Assembly: GCF_017875275.1 (NCBI RefSeq) | Contig: NZ_JAGGML010000001.1 | Coordinates: 4,485,001 to 4,549,000 of the forward strand | Origin: Xanthobacter flavus | GTDB taxonomy: Bacteria; Pseudomonadota; Alphaproteobacteria; Rhizobiales; Xanthobacteraceae | Length of the DNA stretch: 64,000 nt | Direction: 5' to 3' | Shown: positions 29,036-37,349 of the stretch, piece after piece | How positions within the stretch are numbered: position 1 is the first letter of the stretch | Layout: each line of letters starts with the position of its first letter | Translations under genes and position numbers: made by a program | Notes under the pieces: generated by a model | What the model was told of the DNA's origin: nothing | The model's input: the letters and a program-made list of their open reading frames with translations, nothing else | Database searches by the model: none

Positions 29036-30178
29036 ATGGCCGGAACGGGTGATCTTCTCGGGCAGCTCATCGGCGCGGCGCTCGGCTCGGGCAGCGTGCG
29101 GGGCGGCGGCGCGCAGCAGGCCGGGGGCGGATTGCCGGGCGGCGGTCTTCCGGGCGGCCTCGGCGACATTCTCGGTCAGGTGCTCGGCGGCGGCGGTCGC
29201 GGCGCGCCCGGCGGCGGCGGCTCGGGCGGCAGCGGGCCCGGCGGATTGGGTGACATCCTCGGGCAGGTTCTGGGCGGCGGCGGTGCGCGTGGCGGCGGCG
29301 CGCCATCCGGCCTTCCGGGCGGCCTTGGCGATATTCTCGGACAGGTGCTCGGCGGCGGGCGGGGCGCGCCCCAAGGCGGCCCCTCGTCCGGCCCCTCGTC
29401 CGGCCCCTCGGGCGGCGCCTCGGCGGGTCCCACCGGCGGGCTTGAGGACATTCTCGGCCAGATCCTCGGCGGCGGGGGCCGACCTTCCGGCGGCTCGACG
29501 CAGGGGGGCGGCGTTTCCGGCGGCGCGGGCGGTGGGCTCGGCGATATCGCGGCGGACGCCCTCGGCCGCGGCGGCTCGAACCCGACCGGCGGCTACACCC
29601 CGCCGGAGATGCCCTCCGACTATCGCCAGCCGCAGCCCTCGCCGCAGCCCGGCCATCAGCCCTCCGCCGCCTCCGGTGGCAGCGACCTGATGAAATACGG
29701 CGGCCTCGCCATCATCGGCATGCTGGCCTGGAAGGCCCTGCGCAAATGGCAGGCCGGCGCCGGCGGGCGCTCGGCCTTCTCCTCCGGCTCGCCGGACGCG
29801 GCCTTCTCCCCCGCGGCGGCGCCGGGCGGGCCGGAGGCCTTCTCCGGCGTGCTGCTCTCGGCCATGGCCGCCGCCGCGCAGGCGGACGGGCAGATCGACG
29901 AGGAAGAGGTCTCGCGCATCGGCGGCGGGCTGGAGCGCATGGGCACCGCCTCGCCCGAGCGCGACGCGCTGATCGCCATCCTCACCACCCCGGTCGATCC
30001 CAACGAGGTGGTGGCCGCCGCGACGACGCCCGAGGCGGCGCTCCAGATCTACGCGGCCTCGGCCCTCGCCATCCGTCCGGACAACGACGCCGAGCACGCC
30101 TATCTGGACTGGCTCGCGGGTTCGCTCGGCATCGATTCCGGCCTGAAGGCGCAGATCGACGGCGAGCTGAACGCCTGA
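29036..30178 (+). CDS. DUF533/TerB-like protein with glycine-rich LGDILGQVL repeats
   Basis: The 380-residue protein has an N-terminal half of glycine-rich linkers separated by at least four near-identical amphipathic motifs (LGDILGQVLGGG) plus a related first copy (GDLLGQLIG). A hydrophobic segment follows (LMKYGGLAIIGMLAWKALRK). The C-terminal 130 residues match the DUF533/TerB helical fold (SGVLLSAMAAAAQADGQIDE, then EEVSRIGGGLERMG). The function of DUF533 is unknown; the repeats could bind membranes or self-assemble. ATG 29036 is preferred because AGGGAGGAAG precedes it; 29021 is an alternative. Confidence 0.8.
   Translation: MAGTGDLLGQLIGAALGSGSVRGGGAQQAGGGLPGGGLPGGLGDILGQVLGGGGRGAPGGGGSGGSGPGGLGDILGQVLGGGGARGGGAPSGLPGGLGDILGQVLGGGRGAPQGGPSSGPSSGPSGGASAGPTGGLEDILGQILGGGGRPSGGSTQGGGVSGGAGGGLGDIAADALGRGGSNPTGGYTPPEMPSDYRQPQPSPQPGHQPSAASGGSDLMKYGGLAIIGMLAWKALRKWQAGAGGRSAFSSGSPDAAFSPAAAPGGPEAFSGVLLSAMAAAAQADGQIDEEEVSRIGGGLERMGTASPERDALIAILTTPVDPNEVVAAATTPEAALQIYAASALAIRPDNDAEHAYLDWLAGSLGIDSGLKAQIDGELNA
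29153..29473 (+). repeat. In-gene repeats encoding LGDILGQVLGGG
   Basis: Copies encoding GDILGQVL (last one EDILGQIL) begin near 29162, 29249, 29328 and 29443, spaced about 80-115 bases by glycine-rich linkers. The DNA copies differ by silent changes, so they are not a very recent slippage product. Confidence 0.7.
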
Positions 30179-30359
30179 GCGGGCGAGCCACGCTCAGGCG
30201 CCGCGCGGAGTCACGTCGTGCGACCACGCTCAAACGCCGCGCGGGCTTGGCGTGCTCACGCCATCGTGCAGGCGCCGGCCGTAACGCCGCCGCAGGGGGC
30301 GGCGTAAGGGGAGGCGGGCGCCGGACGGGCGTCCGCGCAGTTTCGCCGGAAAGGACCCT

Positions 30360-31220
30360 ATGCCCCTGTTTCACGAGCGCTCCGGCCGGTTCAGTCCCGA
30401 GAAGACCCTGTTCCTCGTGTCCAGCATCCTGCCCGCCGTCTGGCTGGTGGGTCTTGCCGCCAACGGCCAGCTGGGCGCGCGGCCGTGGACGGAAGCCATC
30501 CATTTCACCGGCCTGTGGGCCATCCGCTTCCTGGCCGTGACGCTGGCGGTGACGCCGCTGCGGCGGCTGTTCAACCTGCCGAAGCTCTATTTCGGACGGC
30601 GCATCTTCGGCCTTGCCGCGTTGGGCTACGCGGCGCTGCACCTCACGCTCTACATCATCGATCAGGGCTTCGGCCGGGCGCTGAGCGAGATCGTGCTGCG
30701 GGTCTATCTCACCATCGGCGCGGTGGCGGTGGCGCTGCTCGTGGCGCTGGGGGCCACATCCACCGACGGCGCCATCAAGCGCCTCGGCGCGACGCGGTGG
30801 AACCGGCTGCACATGGCCGTCTATGCCATCGCGGTGCTGGGCAGCGTGCATTTCTTCATGCAGTCGAAGCTGGATGTGACGGAGCCGGTGCTGATGGCGG
30901 GCCTGTTCCTGCTGCTCTTCGCCTTCCGCATCGCGGGGCGCGGCGGGAGGAGCGTGACGCCCCTCGGCATGGCCGGGCTCTCGGTGGTCGGGGCGGCGCT
31001 CACGGCGGGTGTGGAGATGCTGTGGTACGCGCTGGCGACGCGCGTGGACCCGTGGCTGGTGCTGGACGCGAATTTCACCCTCGATCTCGGCCCCCGCCCC
31101 GCCGTGTGGGTGCTGGCGATCGGCCTCGCCGTCGCGGTCCTCGCCGCCGTCAAGCCGCCAGCGCCTCGCCCGTCCCGGCGCGCGGCGATGGCCGGCAAGG
31201 CGGAGGGCGCCGGGGCCTGA
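30360..31220 (+). CDS. msrQ: MsrQ-like heme-binding membrane subunit (YedZ family)
   Basis: The 286-residue protein has about six to eight membrane helices of the ferric-reductase-like domain. The conserved pattern HFTGLWAIRFLAVTLAVTPL, a GRRIFGLAALGYAALHLTLY heme-ligand helix and RLHMAVYAIAVLGSVHFFM with a second pair of histidines fit MsrQ. MsrQ supplies electrons to the periplasmic methionine sulfoxide reductase MsrP. No msrP gene is adjacent. The C-terminal extension (about 80 residues with extra helices) is longer than in E. coli YedZ. Confidence 0.85.
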   Translation: MPLFHERSGRFSPEKTLFLVSSILPAVWLVGLAANGQLGARPWTEAIHFTGLWAIRFLAVTLAVTPLRRLFNLPKLYFGRRIFGLAALGYAALHLTLYIIDQGFGRALSEIVLRVYLTIGAVAVALLVALGATSTDGAIKRLGATRWNRLHMAVYAIAVLGSVHFFMQSKLDVTEPVLMAGLFLLLFAFRIAGRGGRSVTPLGMAGLSVVGAALTAGVEMLWYALATRVDPWLVLDANFTLDLGPRPAVWVLAIGLAVAVLAAVKPPAPRPSRRAAMAGKAEGAGA

Positions 31221-31229
31221 CATGGGAAA

Positions 31230-31256
31230 GGAAGGGGGGCCCTGAGCCCCCCTTCC
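31230..31256 (+). terminator. Hairpin terminator candidate after msrQ
   Basis: An 11-bp perfect stem (31230-31240 with 31246-31256) with a 5-base loop lies 10 bases after the msrQ stop codon. Confidence 0.6.
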
Positions 31257-31308
31257 TCCCGCTCGACGCCGGGCTCCCGGCGAAGAGCCCGGCGAGGCTC
31301 GCAAGGGG

Positions 31309-31423
31309 CTCCCCTCTCCCCTTGCGGGAGAGGGGTTGGGGGTGAGGGGTGAACGCTTCCAGGGCTTCGGCCTGCGGGCCATACGGCGCTCACCCCGGCC
31401 CTCTCCCGCAAGGGGAGAGGGGG
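31309..31423. repeat. Two inverted copies of the CCCTCTCCC palindromic repeat
   Basis: Copy one (31309-31350) contains CCCCTCTCCCCTTGCGGGAG and a GGGGGTGAGGGG tail. Copy two (31391-31423) is the reverse complement type. The same unit recurs four times at 34498-34737 and in a degenerate form near 49735. Confidence 0.8.
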
Positions 31424-31462
31424 CGCGAACGGCGGGTTTGCGCCAGGGCCTCGACCCTGCCC

Positions 31463-31969
31463 TCACGCTGCGGCGCGTTCCGGCACCGGCAGGCCGAGCC
31501 ATTCAGTGTAGAAGGCGTCGATGTCCGGCTCGAAATCGTGGATCACCGGATACCAGGGGGTGGGCGCCTCCACGTCATGGAGCGTGCCGCATTCGGGGCA
31601 GAAATATTCCCGGATCACCTGCCACGCGGGCGTCGGGGCCATGAGGCGGGGATAGATCTCCTCCATCTTCTGCGGTGTATCGCGAACATGGACGCGGGCG
31701 TGCAGCTTCCAATTCTCCTTCCAGTCGCAGAAATCGTGGCCGCACTCGCAGCGCACGGTCCACTTCTTCGAGACCTTCTGCTGCACGATGAAGAGCTTCG
31801 GGCCGAGCGGCAGGATGATCTTCTCATCCCACGGCACGCGCTCCTGAAGGATTTCCACGTAGGTCACGAACCGCTCGGGGTCCTTCGGCGTGGAGAGCAT
31901 CTGGTGCAGTGTATCTGGGTCGATCTTGCCTTCCACGAGATCGACGATCTTGGCGCGGGTATAGGACAT
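31463..31969 (-). CDS. acxC: Acetone carboxylase gamma subunit
   Basis: The 168-residue protein matches the acetone carboxylase gamma family: SYTRAKIVDLVEGKIDPDTL at the start, a metal-binding RCECGHDFCDWKENWK, and a second CPECGTLHDVEAPTPWY. It is the small subunit of the alpha2beta2gamma2 enzyme that carboxylates acetone to acetoacetate with ATP hydrolysis. The length equals what I recall for Xanthobacter AcxC. AGGAGGAAACC precedes ATG 31969. It is last in the acxABC operon; the 163-base gap to acxB holds a REP repeat. Confidence 0.95.
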   Translation of the reverse strand: MSYTRAKIVDLVEGKIDPDTLHQMLSTPKDPERFVTYVEILQERVPWDEKIILPLGPKLFIVQQKVSKKWTVRCECGHDFCDWKENWKLHARVHVRDTPQKMEEIYPRLMAPTPAWQVIREYFCPECGTLHDVEAPTPWYPVIHDFEPDIDAFYTEWLGLPVPERAAA

Positions 31970-31998
31970 GGTTTCCTCCTGATTGGTTTCATTGCGGC

Positions 31999-32107
31999 GT
32001 CATCCCCGGCTCGTCCGGGGGATCCACGGTGCCGCTCATAGGGCCGCATGGGCCTTGGGCACCGCTCTCGCCGCGGGGTGGATGCCCCGGACGAGCCGGG
32101 GCATGAC
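31999..32107. repeat. Paired palindromic REP/BIME-like repeat, copy 3, inside the acx operon
   Basis: Inverted halves GTCATCCCCGGCTCGTCCGG and CCCCGGACGAGCCGGGGCAT lie at the two ends of a 109-base unit located between acxB and acxC. Confidence 0.85.
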
Positions 32108-32132
32108 GGCAGCTGGAAGGGGGAATAACCCC

Positions 32133-34463
32133 TCACTCCTCCACGAACTGCACGGTGTGCACGTCCGGCAGTTCGGAGATGTCCATGGAGTAGCGCGAGC
32201 CGTAGGTGGGCACGCCGATGTCCTCCTCGTTGAGCACCCAGCTCTCCGGCAGGTCCCAGAAGCTGCGGAACTGCTGCTCGAACCTCGGGCCCAGCTTGAA
32301 GGAGGCGGCGAACATCTGCTGCACCTGGGTGCCCGCATCCTTGGCGAGGATCTTCTCGCGCTCGCCCTTCATCCACTCGCGGGTGGGGACGGACTTCGCG
32401 ATGCGATCCTTGCGGATCTGCGCCCGGGCCGCCTTGGTGGCCGCCTCGTCCACCACCACGAGGCCCTCCGGCCCGGTCTTCACCACCACGCCGTAGACAT
32501 CGCCGGCGAGGCGCTCCAGCACGTAGCCGCCGTTGATGTCGTCGGCCACGGCCTGCGGCTCGCGGTCGAGCGGATCACCGAAGCCGGGGCCGCCGCGCAT
32601 GTAGTTGAGGTAGAGGTCGTAGTCGGCGAACATCTCCTCGGTGGTGATGGCCTGCTTGTCGCGCTTGATCTGCGCCTTGGGCAGCATCGCGTCCCAGGTG
32701 GGGTTCTCCGGGTCCGTGTCGCCGCCGAGCGGGATGTCGGCGCCAGAGGCGATCAGCTCCTTCAGCCCCGTCTTGTGGGCGGCGAAGCGATAGCCGGAGG
32801 CGGCGGGATAGCCGCCCATCAGGCCCCAGTCGGACGAGATGTGGCCGTTGCCCATGAAGAACATGGTCCAGTCCTTGGCGTTCCAGACCATGCGCAGGCT
32901 CTCGAAGCCGCAGCCGCCGCGATACTTGCCGGAGCCGCCCGAGGACGCCTTGATCTGCCGGCCGAGATAGATCAGCGGCTCGGCCAGTTCCCAGATCTCC
33001 ATGTCGCCCATGTCGCCTTCCGGGTTCCAGATGGCGGCGGCGTGGGAGAGGCCGTCCTGCACCGCGGTCGCCCCGGTGCCGTTGGCGGCGCACTCGAACG
33101 AGTTCACGGCGTGGATCTCGTCATACTGGTTGAAGCCGCCGCCCTGCAGCCAATTGGAGGTGTTGGCGTTGCCCGCATTCACCTCCTCCAGATAGCCGCG
33201 GCCGAAATAGGAGCGCGACAGGCCGCGCCACAGGGCCGTCCAGGCGGACACCAGGAAGTGCCACGAATAGGAGAAGGCGACGCGGCGGTCGTCCGGGTTC
33301 ATCCAGGTGCCCTTGGGCAGGCGGAACTCGGTGCCGTAGGCGGCGCCGTCGTTGATCATCTCCGAGGGGATGAGCGTCTGGGTCATCATCACCCAGATGC
33401 CCGAGGTGAAGCTCACCTGATGGGCATTGTAGGTGTGCCAGCCCCAGCGGCTCGCGCCCTCGAAATCCAGCCGCCAGGTGCCGTCCTTGCGGATGGTCAT
33501 CTCGCAGGGGGCGTGCATGATGGTGTCGAGCTTGGCGAAGTCGGAGGGCACCCGCACGTCCTCATGGGCGTAGGGCACGTCCACGAAGCCCACCTGCCGG
33601 TAGGTGCCGGGGATGGTCATGGCCTTGATGCGCGCCTGCAGGCCAAGGCGGCCATGCTCCACCGCCTCGTAGGCGAACTTCCAATAGGCGTCGATGCCCT
33701 CTTCCGCGACCACCTCTTCCACCAATTTGCGGATCATGTGGCAGCCGGCGATGCGGGTGCGCTCGTCCAGCATCCAGTAGCGGGTGGTGCGCACCATGCG
33801 CTGGCTCTCGTGCAGCCAGTCGCGGAACAGTTCGTCATTGGCGCCCACCTTGCGGCAGGTGATGGAATAGCCGTCGCCGAAGCGCTGCACCTGCCCCGTG
33901 GCCATGGAGCCCGGCCCCACCGCGCCGGTGTCGATGACGTGGGTGACGCCACCCACCCAGCCGATCAGCTCGCCTTCCCAGAAAATGGGGACGATGGTGT
34001 GGATGTCGCAGGGATGGACGTTACCGATCAGACTGTCGTTGTTGCAGAAGATGTCCCGGTCGTGAACGCCCGGATTGGCCTCCCAATTGTTTTCGATCAT
34101 GTATTTGATGGCCGCACCCATGGTTCCCACATGGATGATGATGCCGGTGGAGGTGAGAAGGCTGTCGCCCGCCGCGTTGTAGAGGGTGAAGCACAGCTCG
34201 CCCTCCTGCTCCACGATGGGAGAGGCGGCGATCTTCTTGGCGGTCTCGCGGGCATCCACCACGCCGGCGCGCAGGCGCGAGAACAGCTTGTTGTAGAGGA
34301 TGGGCTCGCTCTCGCGCAGCTCCAGGGTCTTCAGGCCGGCATAATGGCCGGTGGCCTTGGTGGCCGTCATCAGCCGGTCGCGATGCTCTTTGAGCGTCTC
34401 GCCGCCCCGGACGATGCCGCGGGTGGCGCCCTCAAGGCTGGTCTGCTTGACGTTGACGTTCAT
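32133..34463 (-). CDS. acxB: Acetone carboxylase alpha subunit (HyuB-like)
   Basis: This HyuB-type subunit is 776 residues, the size I recall for Xanthobacter AcxB. Visible blocks include LTSTGIIIHVGTMGAAIKYM, FCNNDSLIGNVHPCDIHTIV (metal-ligand region), GWVGGVTHVIDTGAVGPGS and GGSGKYRGGCGFE. The subunit forms the acetone/enol carboxylation centre, with Mn reported in the family. ATG 34463 follows GAGGAAACG. The open frame runs on to 34688 only because the upstream repeats lack stops. It is expressed with acxA and acxC. Confidence 0.95.
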   Translation of the reverse strand: MNVNVKQTSLEGATRGIVRGGETLKEHRDRLMTATKATGHYAGLKTLELRESEPILYNKLFSRLRAGVVDARETAKKIAASPIVEQEGELCFTLYNAAGDSLLTSTGIIIHVGTMGAAIKYMIENNWEANPGVHDRDIFCNNDSLIGNVHPCDIHTIVPIFWEGELIGWVGGVTHVIDTGAVGPGSMATGQVQRFGDGYSITCRKVGANDELFRDWLHESQRMVRTTRYWMLDERTRIAGCHMIRKLVEEVVAEEGIDAYWKFAYEAVEHGRLGLQARIKAMTIPGTYRQVGFVDVPYAHEDVRVPSDFAKLDTIMHAPCEMTIRKDGTWRLDFEGASRWGWHTYNAHQVSFTSGIWVMMTQTLIPSEMINDGAAYGTEFRLPKGTWMNPDDRRVAFSYSWHFLVSAWTALWRGLSRSYFGRGYLEEVNAGNANTSNWLQGGGFNQYDEIHAVNSFECAANGTGATAVQDGLSHAAAIWNPEGDMGDMEIWELAEPLIYLGRQIKASSGGSGKYRGGCGFESLRMVWNAKDWTMFFMGNGHISSDWGLMGGYPAASGYRFAAHKTGLKELIASGADIPLGGDTDPENPTWDAMLPKAQIKRDKQAITTEEMFADYDLYLNYMRGGPGFGDPLDREPQAVADDINGGYVLERLAGDVYGVVVKTGPEGLVVVDEAATKAARAQIRKDRIAKSVPTREWMKGEREKILAKDAGTQVQQMFAASFKLGPRFEQQFRSFWDLPESWVLNEEDIGVPTYGSRYSMDISELPDVHTVQFVEE

Positions 34464-34497
34464 GGGGTCGTTTCCTCTTGAGATTGTTTGGGTTTGC

Positions 34498-34737
34498 TCC
34501 CCTCTCCCCTTGCGGGAGAGGGCATCTTCCCGTTTCTCCCCTCTCCCCTTGCGGGAGAGGGGCCGGGGGTGAGGGGTGGGCGGCGCATTGGCCATGGCAG
34601 AGCGCTGCGCGTACTCCCCTCTCCCCTCGCGGGAGAGGGGCTGGGGGTGAGGGGGCGGATGTCGCCCGAGGCTCCGCTGCCGGTTCAACCGGCGAGATAC
34701 CCCTCACCCCATCCCTCTCCCGCAAGGGGAGAGGGGG
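34498..34737. repeat. Four CCCTCTCCC palindromic repeats between acxA and acxB
   Basis: Copies lie at about 34498-34525, 34538-34577, 34616-34653 and, inverted, 34700-34737. Each can form a stem CCCTCTCCC(C)...GGGAGAGGG. They fill most of the 304-base gap between acxA and acxB; no gene is supported there. Confidence 0.85.
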
Positions 34738-34767
34738 CCCACCGCTCTGCTTGAGACGCGCCCGCCC

Positions 34768-36921
34768 TCACACCTCCTTCAGGTGGAAGAGCCGATGCCC
34801 GTCGAGCCAGGTCTCGAAGCCGTCGGGCACGACGAAGGTGGTGGCGTCGGATTCGATGATGGCGGGGCCCATGACGCGGTTGCCGGGGCGCAGGGATTCC
34901 ATCTTGTAGAGCTGCGCATCCACCCACTTCTTCTTGCGATAGAACTTGCGGGTGCCGATCTTTGCGTCCTCCGGCGGGGTCTCGCCCTCTTCCGGCTCCT
35001 TCGGGATGCGGGGCTTCGGGATCGGCACCATGCCGCGCATGATGGCGCCGGTGACCGAATAGCCCAGCTCCGGCGAGCGGGCGGACGCCGCATAGACCCG
35101 GCCATAGGTGGCGTTGAAGGCGTCTGTGAGCTGGTCCCAGTCGCCGGCGGTGGCGGCGGAGGCCATGGGGCTCTCGATCTCCAGATCGTTCAGCTGCCCG
35201 CGATACTGCATGCGGTAGCCGGGCTGGAGCGTCACCTGGTCGGCCGAATAGCCGTTCAGCTTGAACTCCTCCAGCACGTTGTGGGTCAGCTCTTCCCACG
35301 CCGCCTGAAGGGTCTCGGCCGCCTTCACCTTGTCCGCCTCCGGGGCGTCCGTCGGCATGTTGATGTCGAGGGACTTGTCGTAGCGATATTCGAAGTCCGC
35401 CGCCGCGCAGCCGAAGGCGGAGAAGCCGGCCGCCCAGGCGGGCACGATCACGTCCTCGAAGCCGAGGCCTTCCGTGTAGCCATAGGTGTGGACCGGCCCC
35501 GCGCCGCCATAGGAGAAGCAGACGAAGCTCTGGGGCGAATAGCCCTTGCCCGAGATCATCGAACGCAGGTAATCGCGCAGATCGGAGTCCAGCAGCTCGA
35601 TGATGCCGGCCGCCGCATCTTCCACGGAGAGGCCGAGCTTGTCGGCGATCTGCACCTTGATGGCATCCACCGAGCGCTGCCGGTCGAGCTTCACCGCGCC
35701 GCCGAGGAAGTTGTCGGGGTTCAGATAGCCGAGCACCATGTGGCAGTCGGAGATGGTGACGGTCTCGATGCCGCTCTCCTTCCAGCACACGCCCACCCGG
35801 TAGCCGGCCGAATCCGGGCCGAGCTTGATGGCGCGGGTGTAGGGATCGAGCCGGATGAAGGAGCCGGCGCCGGCGCCCACGGAATCCATCGCCACCAGCG
35901 GCAGGGAGAGAACCAGCCGGGCCATGTCCGGGTCGTTCTTGATGGTCATCTCGCCCTGGGTGATGAGCGCCACGTCGAACGAGGTGCCGCCGATGTCCGA
36001 GCAGGCGATGTTCTTGTAGCCGAGCACTTCACCCAGATACTTCGCGCCGATCACCCCGCCGATGGGGCCGGAGACGATGGTGCGGGCCAGCTCCTTCGCC
36101 TTCCAGGAGATGGTGCCGCCATGGGTCGCCATCACGCGGAAGTCGAACTTGGTGCCGCGCTCCTTGAAGGCGTTGGAGATCTTGGAGAGCGTCTGGCGCG
36201 AGGGCTCGGCGGCGTAGCCTTCGAGGATGGTGGTGTTGGTGCGGTGGGTTTCCTTGCGCACCGGATAGTAATCAGCCGAGGCGAAGACCGGGATCTTCTT
36301 GCCGCTCTTCTCCACTTCCTCCAGCACGATGTCGCGCACGCGGCGCTCGTTCACCGGGTTCTTGTAGGAGTGGAGCAGGGAGATGACGATGCCTTCCACA
36401 TCGGCGGCGATCAGTTCGCGGGCCGCCGCGCGGGCGCTGTCCTCGCGCAGGGGGATCACCTGCGTGCCCATCATGTCGGTCCGCTCGATCACGCCGCGGG
36501 TGAGCTGGCGGGGCACCAGCGGCGGGTCGTAGCGGTGGGTGTTGAGGTGGATGCGGTCCTCATAGGCATAGCCGAGGTGGCTCTGCACCGCGCGGCCCAT
36601 GCGGTGGAAATCCTCCATGCCGCGATTGACGATGAGGCCGCACTTCAGCCCCTTGCGCTGGACCACGCGATTGAGCATCGCGGTGCCGGAATAGACGCCC
36701 GTCTGCAGCTGGGCGAGCGCCTCGTGGAGCGACATGCCCCAGTTGGCGAGCCCGTCCTCAGAGGACGCGATGAGGCCGAGGGCCTCGTTCTGCGGCGTGG
36801 ACTGGGCCTTGCCGACGACGAAGTCGCCATCCTGGTCCACGAAGAAGGTATCCGTCATGGTGCCGCCGGCGTCGATGCCGAGCACCTGGACGCTGCGCAG
36901 GTTTCCCACGGGAACGTTCAC
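34768..36921 (-). CDS. acxA: Acetone carboxylase beta subunit (HyuA-like)
   Basis: This HyuA-type subunit is 717 residues from GTG 36921, which is set by AGGGAGGAAACGAGC just upstream. It has the actin-like nucleotide motifs VLGIDAGGTMTDTFFVD, IVSGPIGGVIGAKYLGE, CSDIGGTSFDVALI and CFSYGGAGPVHTYGY. In acetone carboxylase this subunit uses ATP to phosphorylate substrates. It is first in the operon, behind a sigma-54 promoter. Size agrees with my recollection of Xanthobacter AcxA. Confidence 0.95.
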   Translation of the reverse strand: MNVPVGNLRSVQVLGIDAGGTMTDTFFVDQDGDFVVGKAQSTPQNEALGLIASSEDGLANWGMSLHEALAQLQTGVYSGTAMLNRVVQRKGLKCGLIVNRGMEDFHRMGRAVQSHLGYAYEDRIHLNTHRYDPPLVPRQLTRGVIERTDMMGTQVIPLREDSARAAARELIAADVEGIVISLLHSYKNPVNERRVRDIVLEEVEKSGKKIPVFASADYYPVRKETHRTNTTILEGYAAEPSRQTLSKISNAFKERGTKFDFRVMATHGGTISWKAKELARTIVSGPIGGVIGAKYLGEVLGYKNIACSDIGGTSFDVALITQGEMTIKNDPDMARLVLSLPLVAMDSVGAGAGSFIRLDPYTRAIKLGPDSAGYRVGVCWKESGIETVTISDCHMVLGYLNPDNFLGGAVKLDRQRSVDAIKVQIADKLGLSVEDAAAGIIELLDSDLRDYLRSMISGKGYSPQSFVCFSYGGAGPVHTYGYTEGLGFEDVIVPAWAAGFSAFGCAAADFEYRYDKSLDINMPTDAPEADKVKAAETLQAAWEELTHNVLEEFKLNGYSADQVTLQPGYRMQYRGQLNDLEIESPMASAATAGDWDQLTDAFNATYGRVYAASARSPELGYSVTGAIMRGMVPIPKPRIPKEPEEGETPPEDAKIGTRKFYRKKKWVDAQLYKMESLRPGNRVMGPAIIESDATTFVVPDGFETWLDGHRLFHLKEV

Positions 36922-36982
36922 GCTCGTTTCCTCCCTGTCTTGCCGGCGTTGGATTTTTCGGTGCCGGCTCGCAGCATGAGGG

Positions 36983-36997
36983 GCAGGATGCGTGCCA
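36983..36997 (-). promoter_or_regulatory. Sigma-54 (-24/-12) promoter of acxABC
   Basis: The minus strand reads TGGCACGCATCCTGC, matching TGGCACG-N4-TTGC except for one base, with the invariant GG and GC dinucleotides 10 bases apart. The GC element lies about 62 bases upstream of the acxA start codon. The divergent gene encodes a sigma-54 activator, which supports the call. Confidence 0.85.
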
Positions 36998-37073
36998 ATC
37001 ACGATCGACTGTATAAATGTGAGGATTCTCCTGATATTTGTGCAATGCGTCATGTAATATGAAAGTCTTCGAC

Positions 37074-37090
37074 TGTCCGATTTCCGGACA
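37074..37090. promoter_or_regulatory. Palindromic activator-binding site (putative AcxR UAS)
   Basis: TGTCCG-ATTTC-CGGACA is a perfect 6-5-6 inverted repeat, about 77 bases upstream of the sigma-54 promoter, a normal enhancer distance. A related half-site TTGTCCG with a following GTCCGG lies at 37095-37109, so two sites may act together. Confidence 0.65.
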
Positions 37091-37349
37091 CTTGTTGTCC
37101 GCCGTCCGGTCGTTTCAGACGACGACTGCCGCCGGGTGGCCGGCCGGACTTGCGAGCGGCATGAAAGTGCGCGTATTCTCCGGCCAAAGCCGCCGCCGCC
37201 GGCCTCGCTGCCGGCGGTCAGAATGCGGCATTTCAGGGAGTGAACCCGCCTGCGGGCGCTGCGGCCAACGGCCAAGGCCGCCCGCCGGCCAATGGCTCAG
37301 GCGGCGCACCACGGGAACGCCGCGCCGCCCGGCCCGGAGGGCAGAGCTG

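Noticed and set aside
31983-34481. 832-residue plus-strand open frame opposite acxB
   Set aside because: It crosses a REP element and mirrors acxB; composition is His/Gly/Val/Leu-rich as expected for antisense of GC-rich genes.
34464-34688. N-terminal extension of AcxB upstream of 34463
   Set aside because: The extra residues are encoded by CCCTCTCCC repeats; a GAGGAAACG ribosome site and the known 776-residue size support ATG 34463.
37038-37349. N-terminal extension of AcxR from 37038
   Set aside because: It would run through the palindromic operator and encode low-complexity Arg/Ala; GTG 37350 has a good ribosome site.
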